A DNA stretch of 10,880 nucleotides from Sphingomonadales bacterium (lineage in GTDB: Bacteria > Pseudomonadota > Alphaproteobacteria > Sphingomonadales > Sphingomonadaceae): contig JAFKLV010000288.1 in assembly GCA_017304125.1 (NCBI GenBank), positions 1 to 10,880 of the forward strand, written 5' to 3'. Positions 1-7,065 of this stretch are shown here, in pieces. Under the pieces are notes generated by a model, which worked only from the letters and a program-made list of their open reading frames with translations, made no database searches and was not told the DNA's origin. Numbering within the stretch: position 1 is the stretch's first letter; each line of letters begins with the position of its first letter. The position numbers and the translations under genes were made by a program.

Positions 1-2509
1 TGTAGTAGCCGACGCACTCACGATTGAGCGAGGTCGGCGCGGCACGGAACTTCAGGCTGTTCGTCCAGTTGCCGTTGAAGTTCAGATCGAGCCCGAAGTC
101 GCCGAACTGCTTGTTGTAGTTCGCCGTCACGTCGATGCCGTCGGTCGTAAGCCGGCCGAGGTTGCTCTCCACCAGCAGCATGCCCGGCGTGTTCGCCGAG
201 GAACCACTGAGGCCCCCGTTCGCAGGATTACGACGGATCGAGGTGCAAGCCGCCGACGTCGCCGACGCTGCGGTGATGTTACCGAAGCAGGCGTCGATCG
301 CATCACCCGGGGTCGCGAACGTGATCGCGTTGTTGATCCGGATGTTGTAATAATCGACCGACAGGGTGAAGCCTGGGATCAGGTTCCGCGGGGTGATCAC
401 AGCGCCGACCGTGAAGGTATCAGCCTTCTCCGGCTTCAGCGCAGTGCTGGTGACGAACGTGGCATTCGCCTGACCCGCCGACGGATTGTTGATCACACCA
501 ATCGAGGCAGCCGGAGCACCCTGCGCAAGGCAGACCGCCGCCAGATTCGCGTTGGTCGTCGGCGCCGCGCCCGCGCACGGATCCGTCGTCAAGCTGGTCA
601 GGCCGGTAGCAGTCGGCGCGAACAGTTCGTTGATGTTCGGTGCGCGAACGGCCCGCTGATAATTCCCGCGGAAGCGAATGGCATCCGCCGGAGCCCAGGT
701 GAGGCCACCCTTGTAGGTGAAGGTGTCGAACTTCGGATTGCCCGGCGCCTGGATGCTGTATGACGAATAACGCGCGCCAGCCTCAAGCGTCAGTTCCCGG
801 AAGAACGGCTTGTCGTTGACGATCGGCGCGATCAATTCGCCGTACACTTCCTTGACGTTATATCCGCCGGTAAACGGCAGGATGGCACCGCCAGCGCCAC
901 CGAGCTCGCCCGGATTCTGCGCGAACGCGTCAGGAATACGTTCGTAGCTATACTTGCGATATTCCGCACCGACCGCGAAGCTGACCGGCTGGCTTGCGCC
1001 CGGCAGAGTCAGACCGAAGTCACCCGAAAGCAGCCCGCGGAACTGGGTCAGCTCGGTGTTGACCCGGATCGTGCTCTGGCCCTTGATGAAGTTGACCATC
1101 GCCGGCGTGATGCTGCCGGTCGGACCGAACAGGTTGAGCGGGACGCAATTGCCCGAGGTGTTGATGCAGCTCGTGGTGTTGGTCGCGTTCAGCGACTGCT
1201 GGATGCGCGAATTCAGCACATAGCCCGACTGGGTCTGGGTCTGCTCGCTGCGGCCGTAGGAGGCACCAACGTCGAGCTTGATCGAGCTCGTCACGTCGTA
1301 GCGGACACCCACACGTGCGTCGTACAGGTTGTTCTCGAAGTTGCTGATACGCGGCCCGAGCTCGACGAGACGACGATAGACGCCCGGAAGCGAAAGCGCC
1401 GGATTGTTGTTGCAGCTCGCCCCGAGCGCAATGCCGTTGCGGGTGCAGATCTCATCCCGCATCGACGGGGTCAGATAGGGGTTGTTGCCCGGAATCGTGA
1501 GCGGATCGCCGAAAACGCCCGACGGCGCGATGATCTGCTGAATGGTGTTCTGCGCGAACATACCGCGCGCATAGACTTCGAGGCCATCCGCGATTTCATA
1601 GTGAGTCGCGGCATAGACGCTCTTCCGGGTCAACGGCGTCTGGAAGATGTTATATGGGTTGAAGTTGAAACCCTGATACTGGTTCTGGAACGCCGTGCCG
1701 CTCGGGTTGACTTGGCGATTGGCGCCCGGGAACGAGATCGTCGTCGGGGTCGAGGTGAACGACGAACCCGAAGCCACGCCGCTGGTGCTGCTCACGGTGT
1801 AGAGCGAGAACGGACGGACCTGATACACCGGCTTGATGTCGGTATAGCCGAAGCTCAGCACCGCATTGCCGCGGCCGTCGGCGAAGTTGCCGCCAACCGT
1901 CACGTCGGCGCGGAACGCACCGCCGTCACCCTTTTCGGTGACGCGATAGGAGCTGCGCACGTCGAGGCCCGAGAAGTCCTGACGCGTCACGAAGTTCACG
2001 ACACCCGACACGGCGTCCGCGCCGTAGGTGGTCGAAGCGCCGCCGGTCAGAACGTCGACGCGCTGCACGAGTGGGAGCGGAATGACGTTAAGGTCGGTCG
2101 CGCCGTTGGCGAGGCTGGGAACGATGCGGTTGCCGTCGAGGAGAACGACGTTGCGCTGCGGGCCGAGGCCACGAAGGTCGATCGTGTTGACGCCGGTCGC
2201 GCCATTGTTGACCGCGGAGCCGATGCTCGGCGACACGCCCGGCAGGCTGCGCACCAGTTCTTCGACCGTGCTCGGCGCACGCTTCATGATTTCGGCGTCG
2301 TTGACCACGTTGACCGGCATCGAAGCGGTCAGATTCGGATTGCGGATCAGCGTGCCGGTGACGACAACGTCGCCCTGCGCGCTCGCAGTCTGCTCCGCCG
2401 CAGGGGCGGGAGTGCTGCTCTGATCCTGCGCATAAGCAGGCTGCGCGAGCGCTGCAGCACTGACGAGCAGCGTGCTGACAAGCAGCCGGCTGCGGATTTG
2501 GTTAGACAT
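1..2509 (-). CDS. TonB-dependent outer-membrane receptor (C-terminal end outside window)
   Basis: This outer-membrane gated channel should import a bulky nutrient using energy passed on by TonB-ExbBD. The ligand cannot be read from the sequence. The frame is open from the ATG at 2509 to the window edge, giving 836 residues; family members of this type are often 900-1000 aa. Residues 1-27 look like a signal peptide with an AYA/Q cleavage site. The plug domain spans about 47-176: it opens with DVVVTGTLIRNP, passes through STVEELVRSLPGV and DLRGLGPQRNVVLLDGNRI, and ends with YGADAVSGVVNFVTR. The rest is beta-barrel-like, alternating aromatic strands with Asn/Gly/Ser-rich loops. Cysteines occur in close pairs in the loops, as in DEIC/GASC and TTSC/SGNC. 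The start is supported by AGAGGGG six bases upstream. The gene is separated from the upstream peptidase by about 180 bp and probably has its own promoter. Family assignment is very secure; substrate is unknown. Confidence 0.96.
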   Translation of the reverse strand, partial: MSNQIRSRLLVSTLLVSAAALAQPAYAQDQSSTPAPAAEQTASAQGDVVVTGTLIRNPNLTASMPVNVVNDAEIMKRAPSTVEELVRSLPGVSPSIGSAVNNGATGVNTIDLRGLGPQRNVVLLDGNRIVPSLANGATDLNVIPLPLVQRVDVLTGGASTTYGADAVSGVVNFVTRQDFSGLDVRSSYRVTEKGDGGAFRADVTVGGNFADGRGNAVLSFGYTDIKPVYQVRPFSLYTVSSTSGVASGSSFTSTPTTISFPGANRQVNPSGTAFQNQYQGFNFNPYNIFQTPLTRKSVYAATHYEIADGLEVYARGMFAQNTIQQIIAPSGVFGDPLTIPGNNPYLTPSMRDEICTRNGIALGASCNNNPALSLPGVYRRLVELGPRISNFENNLYDARVGVRYDVTSSIKLDVGASYGRSEQTQTQSGYVLNSRIQQSLNATNTTSCINTSGNCVPLNLFGPTGSITPAMVNFIKGQSTIRVNTELTQFRGLLSGDFGLTLPGASQPVSFAVGAEYRKYSYERIPDAFAQNPGELGGAGGAILPFTGGYNVKEVYGELIAPIVNDKPFFRELTLEAGARYSSYSIQAPGNPKFDTFTYKGGLTWAPADAIRFRGNYQRAVRAPNINELFAPTATGLTSLTTDPCAGAAPTTNANLAAVCLAQGAPAASIGVINNPSAGQANATFVTSTALKPEKADTFTVGAVITPRNLIPGFTLSVDYYNIRINNAITFATPGDAIDACFGNITAASATSAACTSIRRNPANGGLSGSSANTPGMLLVESNLGRLTTDGIDVTANYNKQFGDFGLDLNFNGNWTNSLKFRAAPTSLNRECVGYY

Positions 2510-2515
2510 CAATTA

Positions 2516-2522
2516 CCCCTCT
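2516..2522 (-). promoter_or_regulatory. Ribosome binding site of the TonB-dependent receptor
   Basis: On the minus strand AGAGGGG lies six bases before the ATG at 2509. It is one of the better Shine-Dalgarno matches in the window. A GC-rich hairpin ends three bases upstream of it, so the hairpin lies within reach of an initiating ribosome. Confidence 0.7.
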
Positions 2523-2525
2523 TAT

Positions 2526-2549
2526 AGCCCGCCATCTCTGGGGCGGGCT
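2526..2549 (-). repeat. 8-bp inverted repeat (hairpin) directly upstream of the receptor RBS
   Basis: The arms AGCCCGCC (2526-2533) and GGCGGGCT (2542-2549) are perfectly complementary around an 8-base spacer. In the receptor mRNA this would form a stable GC-rich stem-loop just before the Shine-Dalgarno sequence. No T-run follows on the minus strand, and only three T's follow on the plus strand, so it does not look like a normal intrinsic terminator. A role in mRNA stability or translation control is possible but inferred. Confidence 0.6.
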
Positions 2550-2560
2550 TTCAAGATTAC

Positions 2561-2579
2561 CGTTCGCCTGACACGAACG
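2561..2579 (-). repeat. 6-bp inverted repeat in the receptor leader
   Basis: CGTTCG (2561-2566) and CGAACG (2574-2579) are perfect complements around a 7-base spacer. The repeat lies just downstream of the candidate promoter, so it could be a regulator-binding dyad or a small 5' hairpin in the mRNA. A repeat this short can also arise by chance in GC-rich DNA. Confidence 0.4.
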
Positions 2580-2588
2580 AGTACATCT

Positions 2589-2618
2589 ATCTTAATTGAG
2601 AGGTTCGAGCGGAGACAA
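2589..2618 (-). promoter_or_regulatory. Candidate promoter of the TonB-dependent receptor gene
   Basis: On the minus strand TTGTCT (2618-2613) and TAAGAT (2594-2589) are separated by 18 bases. Each matches four of six positions of the sigma-70-type consensus. Transcription would begin near 2582 and give a leader of about 73 bases holding both inverted repeats and the RBS. This is the only stretch of the gap between the peptidase and receptor genes where I see such a pair. No regulator site is recognised. Confidence 0.3.
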
Positions 2619-2689
2619 TCCGCGACGGTTTCCCGAATTTCGATTGCGTGGCGATTGTCGCTTTTCTGCAACAAGCCAGATGCGGTTGG

Positions 2690-3553
2690 TCAGTTCATCG
2701 CCCCGGCGACGCGCATCGGATCGATCCGCCGCCCCTGCCACATCATCGCCCAGTGGAGATGCGGCCCGGAGGCACGCCCGGTCGCGCCGACGCGGCCGAT
2801 CTCCTGCCCCTGGCGGATGTGATCGCCGACCCGCACCTCGATCTGCGACAGATGGAGGAAGGCACTGTTCAGCCCCATGCCGTGATCGATCATCAGGAGG
2901 TTGCCCTCCAGCGTGAACGGCGATGGCGCGGCGAGGATCACCACCCCGTCGGCCGGCGCGACCACCGGTGAGCCGGTCGGCTTCGCGATATCGACCCCGC
3001 CGTGATACGCTCCCGGCTCGCCGCGATAGATGCGTTGCGCGCCGAACAGCCCGGAAATGCGCCCGGTCGCGGGCCAGATGAAGCGCTGGCGCCAGCCGTC
3101 GGCATCGCTGCGCAGCGCGCGCGCCGCCTTGATCTGTTCAAGTTCGGGCGGGCGGCGACGCTCGAATTCGGCATCGGGCACCGGAGTTCTGGCGACGCGA
3201 TCGAGCCGCTCGAGCCGCCACTCGCCCGGCGCGACGTCGAAGTCCTTCGTCACGCTGCGCCCGTCGGCGAGCGTCGCGACGAGCGCGGCATGCGGGCCGG
3301 CATCGCGATCGAAGGCGATCAGGAAGCGTCCGTCGCGCGCCATCTCGATCGGCGCACCGTCAAGCGTGAGCTGCGTCGTGCCGGCGGGCGCGGTGCCAAG
3401 CAGCAACGTCCCCTGCCGCGCGACCCCACTGAACGGGCCGAACGTCGCGGCGGGTTGCGATATCGGGGTCGGGCGAAGCGACTGGCTATGTGCCGCCGAT
3501 AGCGCGGCGGCCGCCAACAATGCGACCAGCGCGCCGCGCCCGATCCGCCTCAT
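2690..3553 (-). CDS. M23-family (LytM-type) metallopeptidase, secreted
   Basis: This is a predicted zinc endopeptidase, or a degenerate regulator of one, that acts on peptidoglycan cross-bridges in the periplasm. The 287-aa product begins with a signal peptide (basic MRRIGRG, hydrophobic 8-20, probable cleavage after AHS near residue 23). A linker region follows and the M23 domain covers about 160-285. The zinc and catalytic motifs are all present: HGGVD (H184, D188), H234 in FLHLS, and HLH at 265-267. The canonical lead into HLH, an IGRVGATGRASG stretch, is also there. The enzyme is therefore probably active, unlike LytM-fold activators such as EnvC that lack metal ligands. I chose the ATG at 3553 over longer in-frame upstream starts because it gives a clean signal peptide and overlaps the DUF2093 stop as ATGA. 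The longer form would cover all of the DUF2093 gene. No strong RBS precedes it, which fits translational coupling. Confidence 0.93.
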   Translation of the reverse strand: MRRIGRGALVALLAAAALSAAHSQSLRPTPISQPAATFGPFSGVARQGTLLLGTAPAGTTQLTLDGAPIEMARDGRFLIAFDRDAGPHAALVATLADGRSVTKDFDVAPGEWRLERLDRVARTPVPDAEFERRRPPELEQIKAARALRSDADGWRQRFIWPATGRISGLFGAQRIYRGEPGAYHGGVDIAKPTGSPVVAPADGVVILAAPSPFTLEGNLLMIDHGMGLNSAFLHLSQIEVRVGDHIRQGQEIGRVGATGRASGPHLHWAMMWQGRRIDPMRVAGAMN

Positions 3554-3750
3554 TGCGGCGAGAGCGCCTCGGTCGCCAGCGTTGCGGAGGCGAAGGCGCG
3601 TTGCCCCGCGACATCCCAATAGCGCAGGTCTTCGAGCGCGATCCGCGCGCCGGATACCGCGCACACGACATGATCGCCGGGGACCAGCACGCGAAAACCA
3701 TTGGCGAGATAGTGCAGCCGCGCGGGCCGATCGGAATTGGACATCAGCAT
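3550..3750 (-). CDS. DUF2093 family small protein
   Basis: This 66-aa protein resembles the DUF2093 family of small alphaproteobacterial proteins of unknown function. Features that fit are the ARLHYLANGFRVLVPGDHVVCAVSG block (residues about 10-34), then IALEDLRYWDV. It has one cysteine, no signal peptide and no membrane segment, so it is probably cytoplasmic. Its stop overlaps the start of the M23 peptidase gene as ATGA, and it begins only 14 bases after the xseA stop, so all three are probably co-transcribed. Starts at 3750 or 3744 (two codons later) are both possible; neither has a good Shine-Dalgarno sequence. The family is recognised from memory of its pattern, and no biochemical role is known to me. 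Confidence 0.85.
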   Translation of the reverse strand: MLMSNSDRPARLHYLANGFRVLVPGDHVVCAVSGARIALEDLRYWDVAGQRAFASATLATEALSPQ

Positions 3751-3764
3751 TGAATCGACAAAAC

Positions 3765-5129
3765 CTATAATAACGACGGCTGTTCGGGTTCTGGCTGAGC
3801 ATAAGCACGCGAACGCCCGCCCTCAACCCTGGCCTCGACCGTCCCGTCCCGGAAATGAAGCGTCACCGCCCCCGCCGCGCGTGCCGCCGCGGTGGTGGCG
3901 AGCGTCGCGCCGCCGCGCGCGGTGACGCGGGCATAGCCGCGCTGGAGCGGTGCATCGGGATCGACCGCCGCGAGCAGCCGCCCGAGATCGGCCAGCCGCT
4001 GCCGCGCCGCCTCCAGCCGCCGGTCGAGCACCGCGGGGCGCAGCGCGCCGGCGATGCGATCAAGGCTGCCGCGGGTCTGCGCCACCCGTCGCTCAAGCGC
4101 ACGGTCGGCGCGCATCCCGGCATCGTCGAGCCGCTGGCGCTGCGGGCCGAGCAACCGGTCGCGCGTCGGCATCAGCCGCGCCTGCGCCTGTAACCGCTCG
4201 CGCCCGCGCTCGACATAACGCCGCGCGCAGCGTTCGGCGCGCTGCGCGTGCGCGGCGAGCGTCAGCCGGAGGTCGGCGAGCACCGGCACCGCCAGCTCGG
4301 CGGCGGCGGTGGGGGTCGGCGCGCGCAGATCGGCGGCGTAATCGCACAAGGTGGTATCGGTCTCATGCCCGACCGCCGAGATCGTCGGAATCTCGGACGC
4401 GGCGACGGCGCGCACCACCGCCTCCTCGTTGAACGTCCACAGATCCTCGATCGACCCGCCACCGCGCGCGACGATGATCAGATCGGGGCGCTGCTCCGCG
4501 GGTAGAGCGTTGAACCCGCGCACCGCCGCCGCCACCTCGGCCGCGGCGCCATCGCCCTGCACCTTGACCGGCCAGACCAGCACATGGCTCGGGCAGCGAT
4601 CCTCGAGCCGGTGGAGGATATCGCGGATCACTGCCCCGGTCGGCGAGGTGACCACCCCGATCGTCCGCGGCAGGAACGGCAGCGGGCGCTTGCGGCTCGC
4701 ATCGAACAGCCCCTCGGCGGCGAGCGCGGCGCGACGCTTCTCGAGCAGCGCCATCAGCGCGCCGGCGCCGGCCAGTTCCATCCGCTCGATGATGATCTGA
4801 TATTTGGAGCGGCCGGGGTAAGTGGTCAGCCGGCCGGTGGCGATCACCTCGATCCCGTCCTCGGGGCGGAAGGCGAGATGCGCGACCTGCCCCTTCCAGA
4901 TCACCCCGTCGATCACCGCCGCCTCGTCCTTGAGCGCGAGATAGGCGTGCCCGGAAGCTACTCTTTTATAGCCCGAAATTTCGCCGCGCAGGCGGACGTG
5001 GCCGAATTCGCCCTCCACCACGCGCTTCAGGCGTTGCGAAAGCTCACCCACCGACAGCGCGGGTGCGTTGCTGCCGGGGGCTTCGTCGGCTACCAGCCGG
5101 CCCGGCGGATCAAGAAAGGGATCGGACAT
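3765..5129 (-). CDS. xseA: Exonuclease VII large subunit
   Basis: XseA is the catalytic subunit of exonuclease VII, which with several copies of the small subunit XseB degrades single-stranded DNA from both ends in repair. The 454-aa product has an N-terminal OB-fold (about 24-118, with GEISGYKR and YQIIIERMEL). The catalytic domain follows: GVVTSPTGAVIRDI at 158-171, ARGGGSIEDLW at 221-231, SAVGHETD at 251-258, and a TPTAAAELA segment. A long charged coiled coil spans about 285-385, and LQRGYARV at 395-402 is typical of the C terminus. Length matches the family (E. coli about 456 aa). The ATG at 5129 gives a short non-conserved leader before the OB-fold, and its first base pairs with the first T of the purD TTG. 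No clear RBS is seen upstream. Longer in-frame starts would run into purD and are unlikely. xseB is not in this window. Confidence 0.97.
   Translation of the reverse strand: MSDPFLDPPGRLVADEAPGSNAPALSVGELSQRLKRVVEGEFGHVRLRGEISGYKRVASGHAYLALKDEAAVIDGVIWKGQVAHLAFRPEDGIEVIATGRLTTYPGRSKYQIIIERMELAGAGALMALLEKRRAALAAEGLFDASRKRPLPFLPRTIGVVTSPTGAVIRDILHRLEDRCPSHVLVWPVKVQGDGAAAEVAAAVRGFNALPAEQRPDLIIVARGGGSIEDLWTFNEEAVVRAVAASEIPTISAVGHETDTTLCDYAADLRAPTPTAAAELAVPVLADLRLTLAAHAQRAERCARRYVERGRERLQAQARLMPTRDRLLGPQRQRLDDAGMRADRALERRVAQTRGSLDRIAGALRPAVLDRRLEAARQRLADLGRLLAAVDPDAPLQRGYARVTARGGATLATTAAARAAGAVTLHFRDGTVEARVEGGRSRAYAQPEPEQPSLL
5112..5120 (+). promoter_or_regulatory. Ribosome binding site that supports the TTG start of purD
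   Basis: AAGAAAGGG ends eight bases before the TTG at 5129. It is the only purine-rich Shine-Dalgarno-like stretch near the point where PurD homology begins. It lies inside the first codons of xseA on the other strand. Confidence 0.6.
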
Positions 5130-6379
5130 TGAACGTTTTGCTTGTCGGCTCCGGTGGGCGTGAACATGCGCTGGCATGGAAGCTGGCGCAATCACCCGGC
5201 CTCGATAACCTGTTCGCCGCGCCCGGCAACCCCGGGATCGCGCAACATGCGACGATCGCCGCGCTCGATGTGACCGATCATCGCGCGGTGATCGATTTCT
5301 GCCGCCGCGAGAAAATCGGGCTGGTGGTGATCGGGCCGGAGGCGCCCTTGGTCGAGGGGCTGGCGGACAATCTCCGCACGATCGGCGTTCCGGTGTTCGG
5401 CCCCGGCCGCGCCGCGGCACAGCTCGAAGGCTCGAAGGGCTTTACCAAGGATCTGTGCGCGCGGGTCGGCATCCCGACCGCCGCTTATCTCCGCGTGACG
5501 AGCAAGGACGGCGCGCTCGCCGCGCTCGACGATTTCGGCGAACGCTGCGTGATCAAGGCCGACGGGCTCGCCGCCGGCAAGGGCGTGACGGTGGCGCTGA
5601 GCCGCGCCGAGGCCGAGGAAGCGATCGCGGCGTTGTTCGCCGACGGCCCGGCCGAAGCGGTGATCGAGGAAATGCTCGAAGGGCCGGAAGCGAGCCTGTT
5701 CGTGCTGTGCGACGGCACCGTCACCGCCTCGTTCGGCTCGGCGCAGGATCACAAGCGCGTCGGCGACGGCGATACCGGGCCGAATACCGGCGGGATGGGC
5801 GCCTATAGCCCGGCGGCGGTGCTGACCCCGGAACTGGAAGAGCGCGCGTTGGGCGAGATCGTCCGCCCGACGATCGACGCACTGGCCGATGCCGGCACGC
5901 CTTATGTCGGCGTGCTCTATGCCGGGCTGATGCTGACCGCCGACGGGCCGAAGCTGATCGAATATAATGTCCGCTTCGGCGATCCCGAATGCCAGGTGCT
6001 GATGGCGCGCTTCGCCGGCGATCTGGTCGAGCTGCTGCTCGCGGTGGCCGAGGGGCGGCTGGCCGATCAACCCGAACCCGCTTTCTCGCCCGATGTCGCG
6101 CTGACCGTGGTGATGGCGGCCAAGGGCTATCCCGGCACGCCGGCAGCGGGCGGCGCGATCGCCGGGATCGATGCGGCGGAAGCGATCGGGGCCGTGGTGT
6201 TCCAGGCGGGCACGAAGCAAGCCGACGGCAAATTGGTCGCGAGCGGCGGGCGCGTGCTTGCGGTCACCGCGACCGGCACCGATGTGAAGCACGCGCAGGC
6301 CGCGGCCTATCGTGCGGTCGATACGATCGACTTCCCGGACGGCTTCTGCCGCCGTGACATCGGCTGGCGCGCGATCTGA
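5129..6379 (+). CDS. purD: Phosphoribosylamine-glycine ligase (GAR synthetase)
   Basis: PurD joins glycine to 5-phosphoribosylamine using ATP, the second step of de novo purine synthesis, in the cytoplasm. The 416-aa product is the normal length. The N-terminal domain starts at once with NVLLVGSGGREHALAWKL, and GPEAPLVEGLAD follows near 69-80. The ATP-grasp part has EGSKGFTK (100-107), IKADGLAAGKGV (142-153), PNTGGMGAYSP (218-228) and the signature RFGDPECQVL (282-291). The start is TTG: no ATG lies at the right place, the conserved N terminus begins on the next codon, and AAGAAAGGG is eight bases upstream. An ATG at 5063 would add 22 poorly fitting residues read against the xseA coding frame. 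The gene is divergent from xseA and is followed 39 bp later by the helix-hairpin-helix gene. Its promoter must lie within the xseA coding region. Confidence 0.97.
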   Translation: MNVLLVGSGGREHALAWKLAQSPGLDNLFAAPGNPGIAQHATIAALDVTDHRAVIDFCRREKIGLVVIGPEAPLVEGLADNLRTIGVPVFGPGRAAAQLEGSKGFTKDLCARVGIPTAAYLRVTSKDGALAALDDFGERCVIKADGLAAGKGVTVALSRAEAEEAIAALFADGPAEAVIEEMLEGPEASLFVLCDGTVTASFGSAQDHKRVGDGDTGPNTGGMGAYSPAAVLTPELEERALGEIVRPTIDALADAGTPYVGVLYAGLMLTADGPKLIEYNVRFGDPECQVLMARFAGDLVELLLAVAEGRLADQPEPAFSPDVALTVVMAAKGYPGTPAAGGAIAGIDAAEAIGAVVFQAGTKQADGKLVASGGRVLAVTATGTDVKHAQAAAYRAVDTIDFPDGFCRRDIGWRAI

Positions 6380-6418
6380 TCGCTCGATACAAGACGCCAC
6401 GCGAGACGGGAGTAAGCA

Positions 6419-7012
6419 ATGGGTCCGGATACCGACACGCTGACGACGATCGCGCTCGCGCTGATCGCGGTCGTCGCGGTGCTGACGATCATCGGCATCA
6501 TATGGGGCGCACGGCTCAAGCGTCAGCGCGTCGCGGCCGAGCGGATCGAGGAGCAGATCGTCGCGCGCGAGCAGCAGGCCGCTGCCGCGCCCGCACCGCC
6601 GCCGCCGTCGATCCTGCCGCCCGCCCCGCCGCTCCCGGTCCCGCCGCCTCCCCCGCCCGCGCCGAAACCGGTGGCGGTCGCCGAGCCGGTGGCCAAGCCA
6701 GCGCCGCCGCCTGCGCCGAAGCCGGAACCGGTCGCACCGCCCGCCCCCGCCGCACCGAGCGGCCCCGCGCCGGCCGACGGGCCGATCACCCAGCTCAAGG
6801 GGCTGGGACCGAAACTGGCCGAGCGGCTGGCTGAACTCGGCGTGACGACGGTCGGTCAGCTCGCCGCGCTCGATCAGGCCGAGGCGGAGGCGCTCGATGC
6901 GCGATTGGGGCCGTTCACCGGCCGGATGAACCGCGACCGCTGGCTCGAACAGGCCCGCTTCCTCGCCGCCGGCGACCGCGCCGGGTTCGAGGCAGTGTTC
7001 GGGAAGCTTTAG
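6419..7012 (+). CDS. Membrane-anchored, Pro/Ala-rich protein with C-terminal helix-hairpin-helix domain
   Basis: No specific gene is recognised. The 197-aa product has one transmembrane helix at about 9-29, followed by ARLKRQR, so by the positive-inside rule the rest should be cytoplasmic. A short charged helix (about 36-53) leads into a Pro/Ala linker (about 57-120) with repeated APKP/APPP units. The C terminus (about 121-186) begins ITQLKGLGPKLAERLAELGV, then VGQLAAL and NRDRWLEQARFLA. That pattern is the helix-hairpin-helix/DUF4332-like fold, which in other proteins binds DNA without sequence preference. A membrane-tethered nucleic-acid-binding protein is therefore one reading, but that is inference. 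GGGAG six bases before the ATG supports the start. It is 39 bp downstream of purD and likely co-transcribed. The linker makes sequence-based homology weak outside the C-terminal domain. Confidence 0.9.
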   Translation: MGPDTDTLTTIALALIAVVAVLTIIGIIWGARLKRQRVAAERIEEQIVAREQQAAAAPAPPPPSILPPAPPLPVPPPPPPAPKPVAVAEPVAKPAPPPAPKPEPVAPPAPAAPSGPAPADGPITQLKGLGPKLAERLAELGVTTVGQLAALDQAEAEALDARLGPFTGRMNRDRWLEQARFLAAGDRAGFEAVFGKL

Positions 7013-7024
7013 GTTTGTTCCACA

Positions 7025-7045
7025 TCCTCCCCCTCCGGGGGAGGA
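7025..7045. repeat. Perfect 9-bp inverted repeat with 3-base loop (REP-like hairpin)
   Basis: TCCTCCCCC (7025-7033) and GGGGGAGGA (7037-7045) are perfect complements around TCC. The hairpin begins 12 bases after the stop of the helix-hairpin-helix gene and ends well before the J-protein gene. No T-run follows on either strand, so a classic intrinsic terminator is unlikely. Sphingomonad genomes carry many short CCTCCCC/GGGGAGG intergenic palindromes, and this may be one. It could still protect the 3' end of the purD transcript or slow RNA polymerase. Confidence 0.6.
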
Positions 7046-7065
7046 ATGGGTCAGAATAGTAAGGA

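Noticed and set aside
1601..2527. Long open frame on the plus strand, opposite the receptor gene (308 codons)
   Set aside because: Its product is Arg/Ala/Asp/Val-rich with no recognisable domain, as expected from reading a high-GC gene backwards. The minus-strand frame has a signal peptide and a plug domain.
2526..2551. The AGCCCGCC/GGCGGGCT hairpin as an intrinsic terminator
   Set aside because: Only three T's follow on the plus strand, where no gene reads toward it, and on the minus strand the stem is followed by ATAAGAG and lies upstream of a start codon.
2510..2689. A known riboswitch or small RNA in the gap before the receptor gene
   Set aside because: I see no conserved core of a cobalamin, TPP, FMN, SAM or glycine riboswitch. 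At about 180 bases the gap holds only the candidate promoter, the two short hairpins and the RBS.
3554..3826. Longer form of the M23 peptidase starting at 3826
   Set aside because: It would cover the whole DUF2093 gene and part of xseA and would bury the signal peptide inside the protein. The ATG at 3553 fits better.
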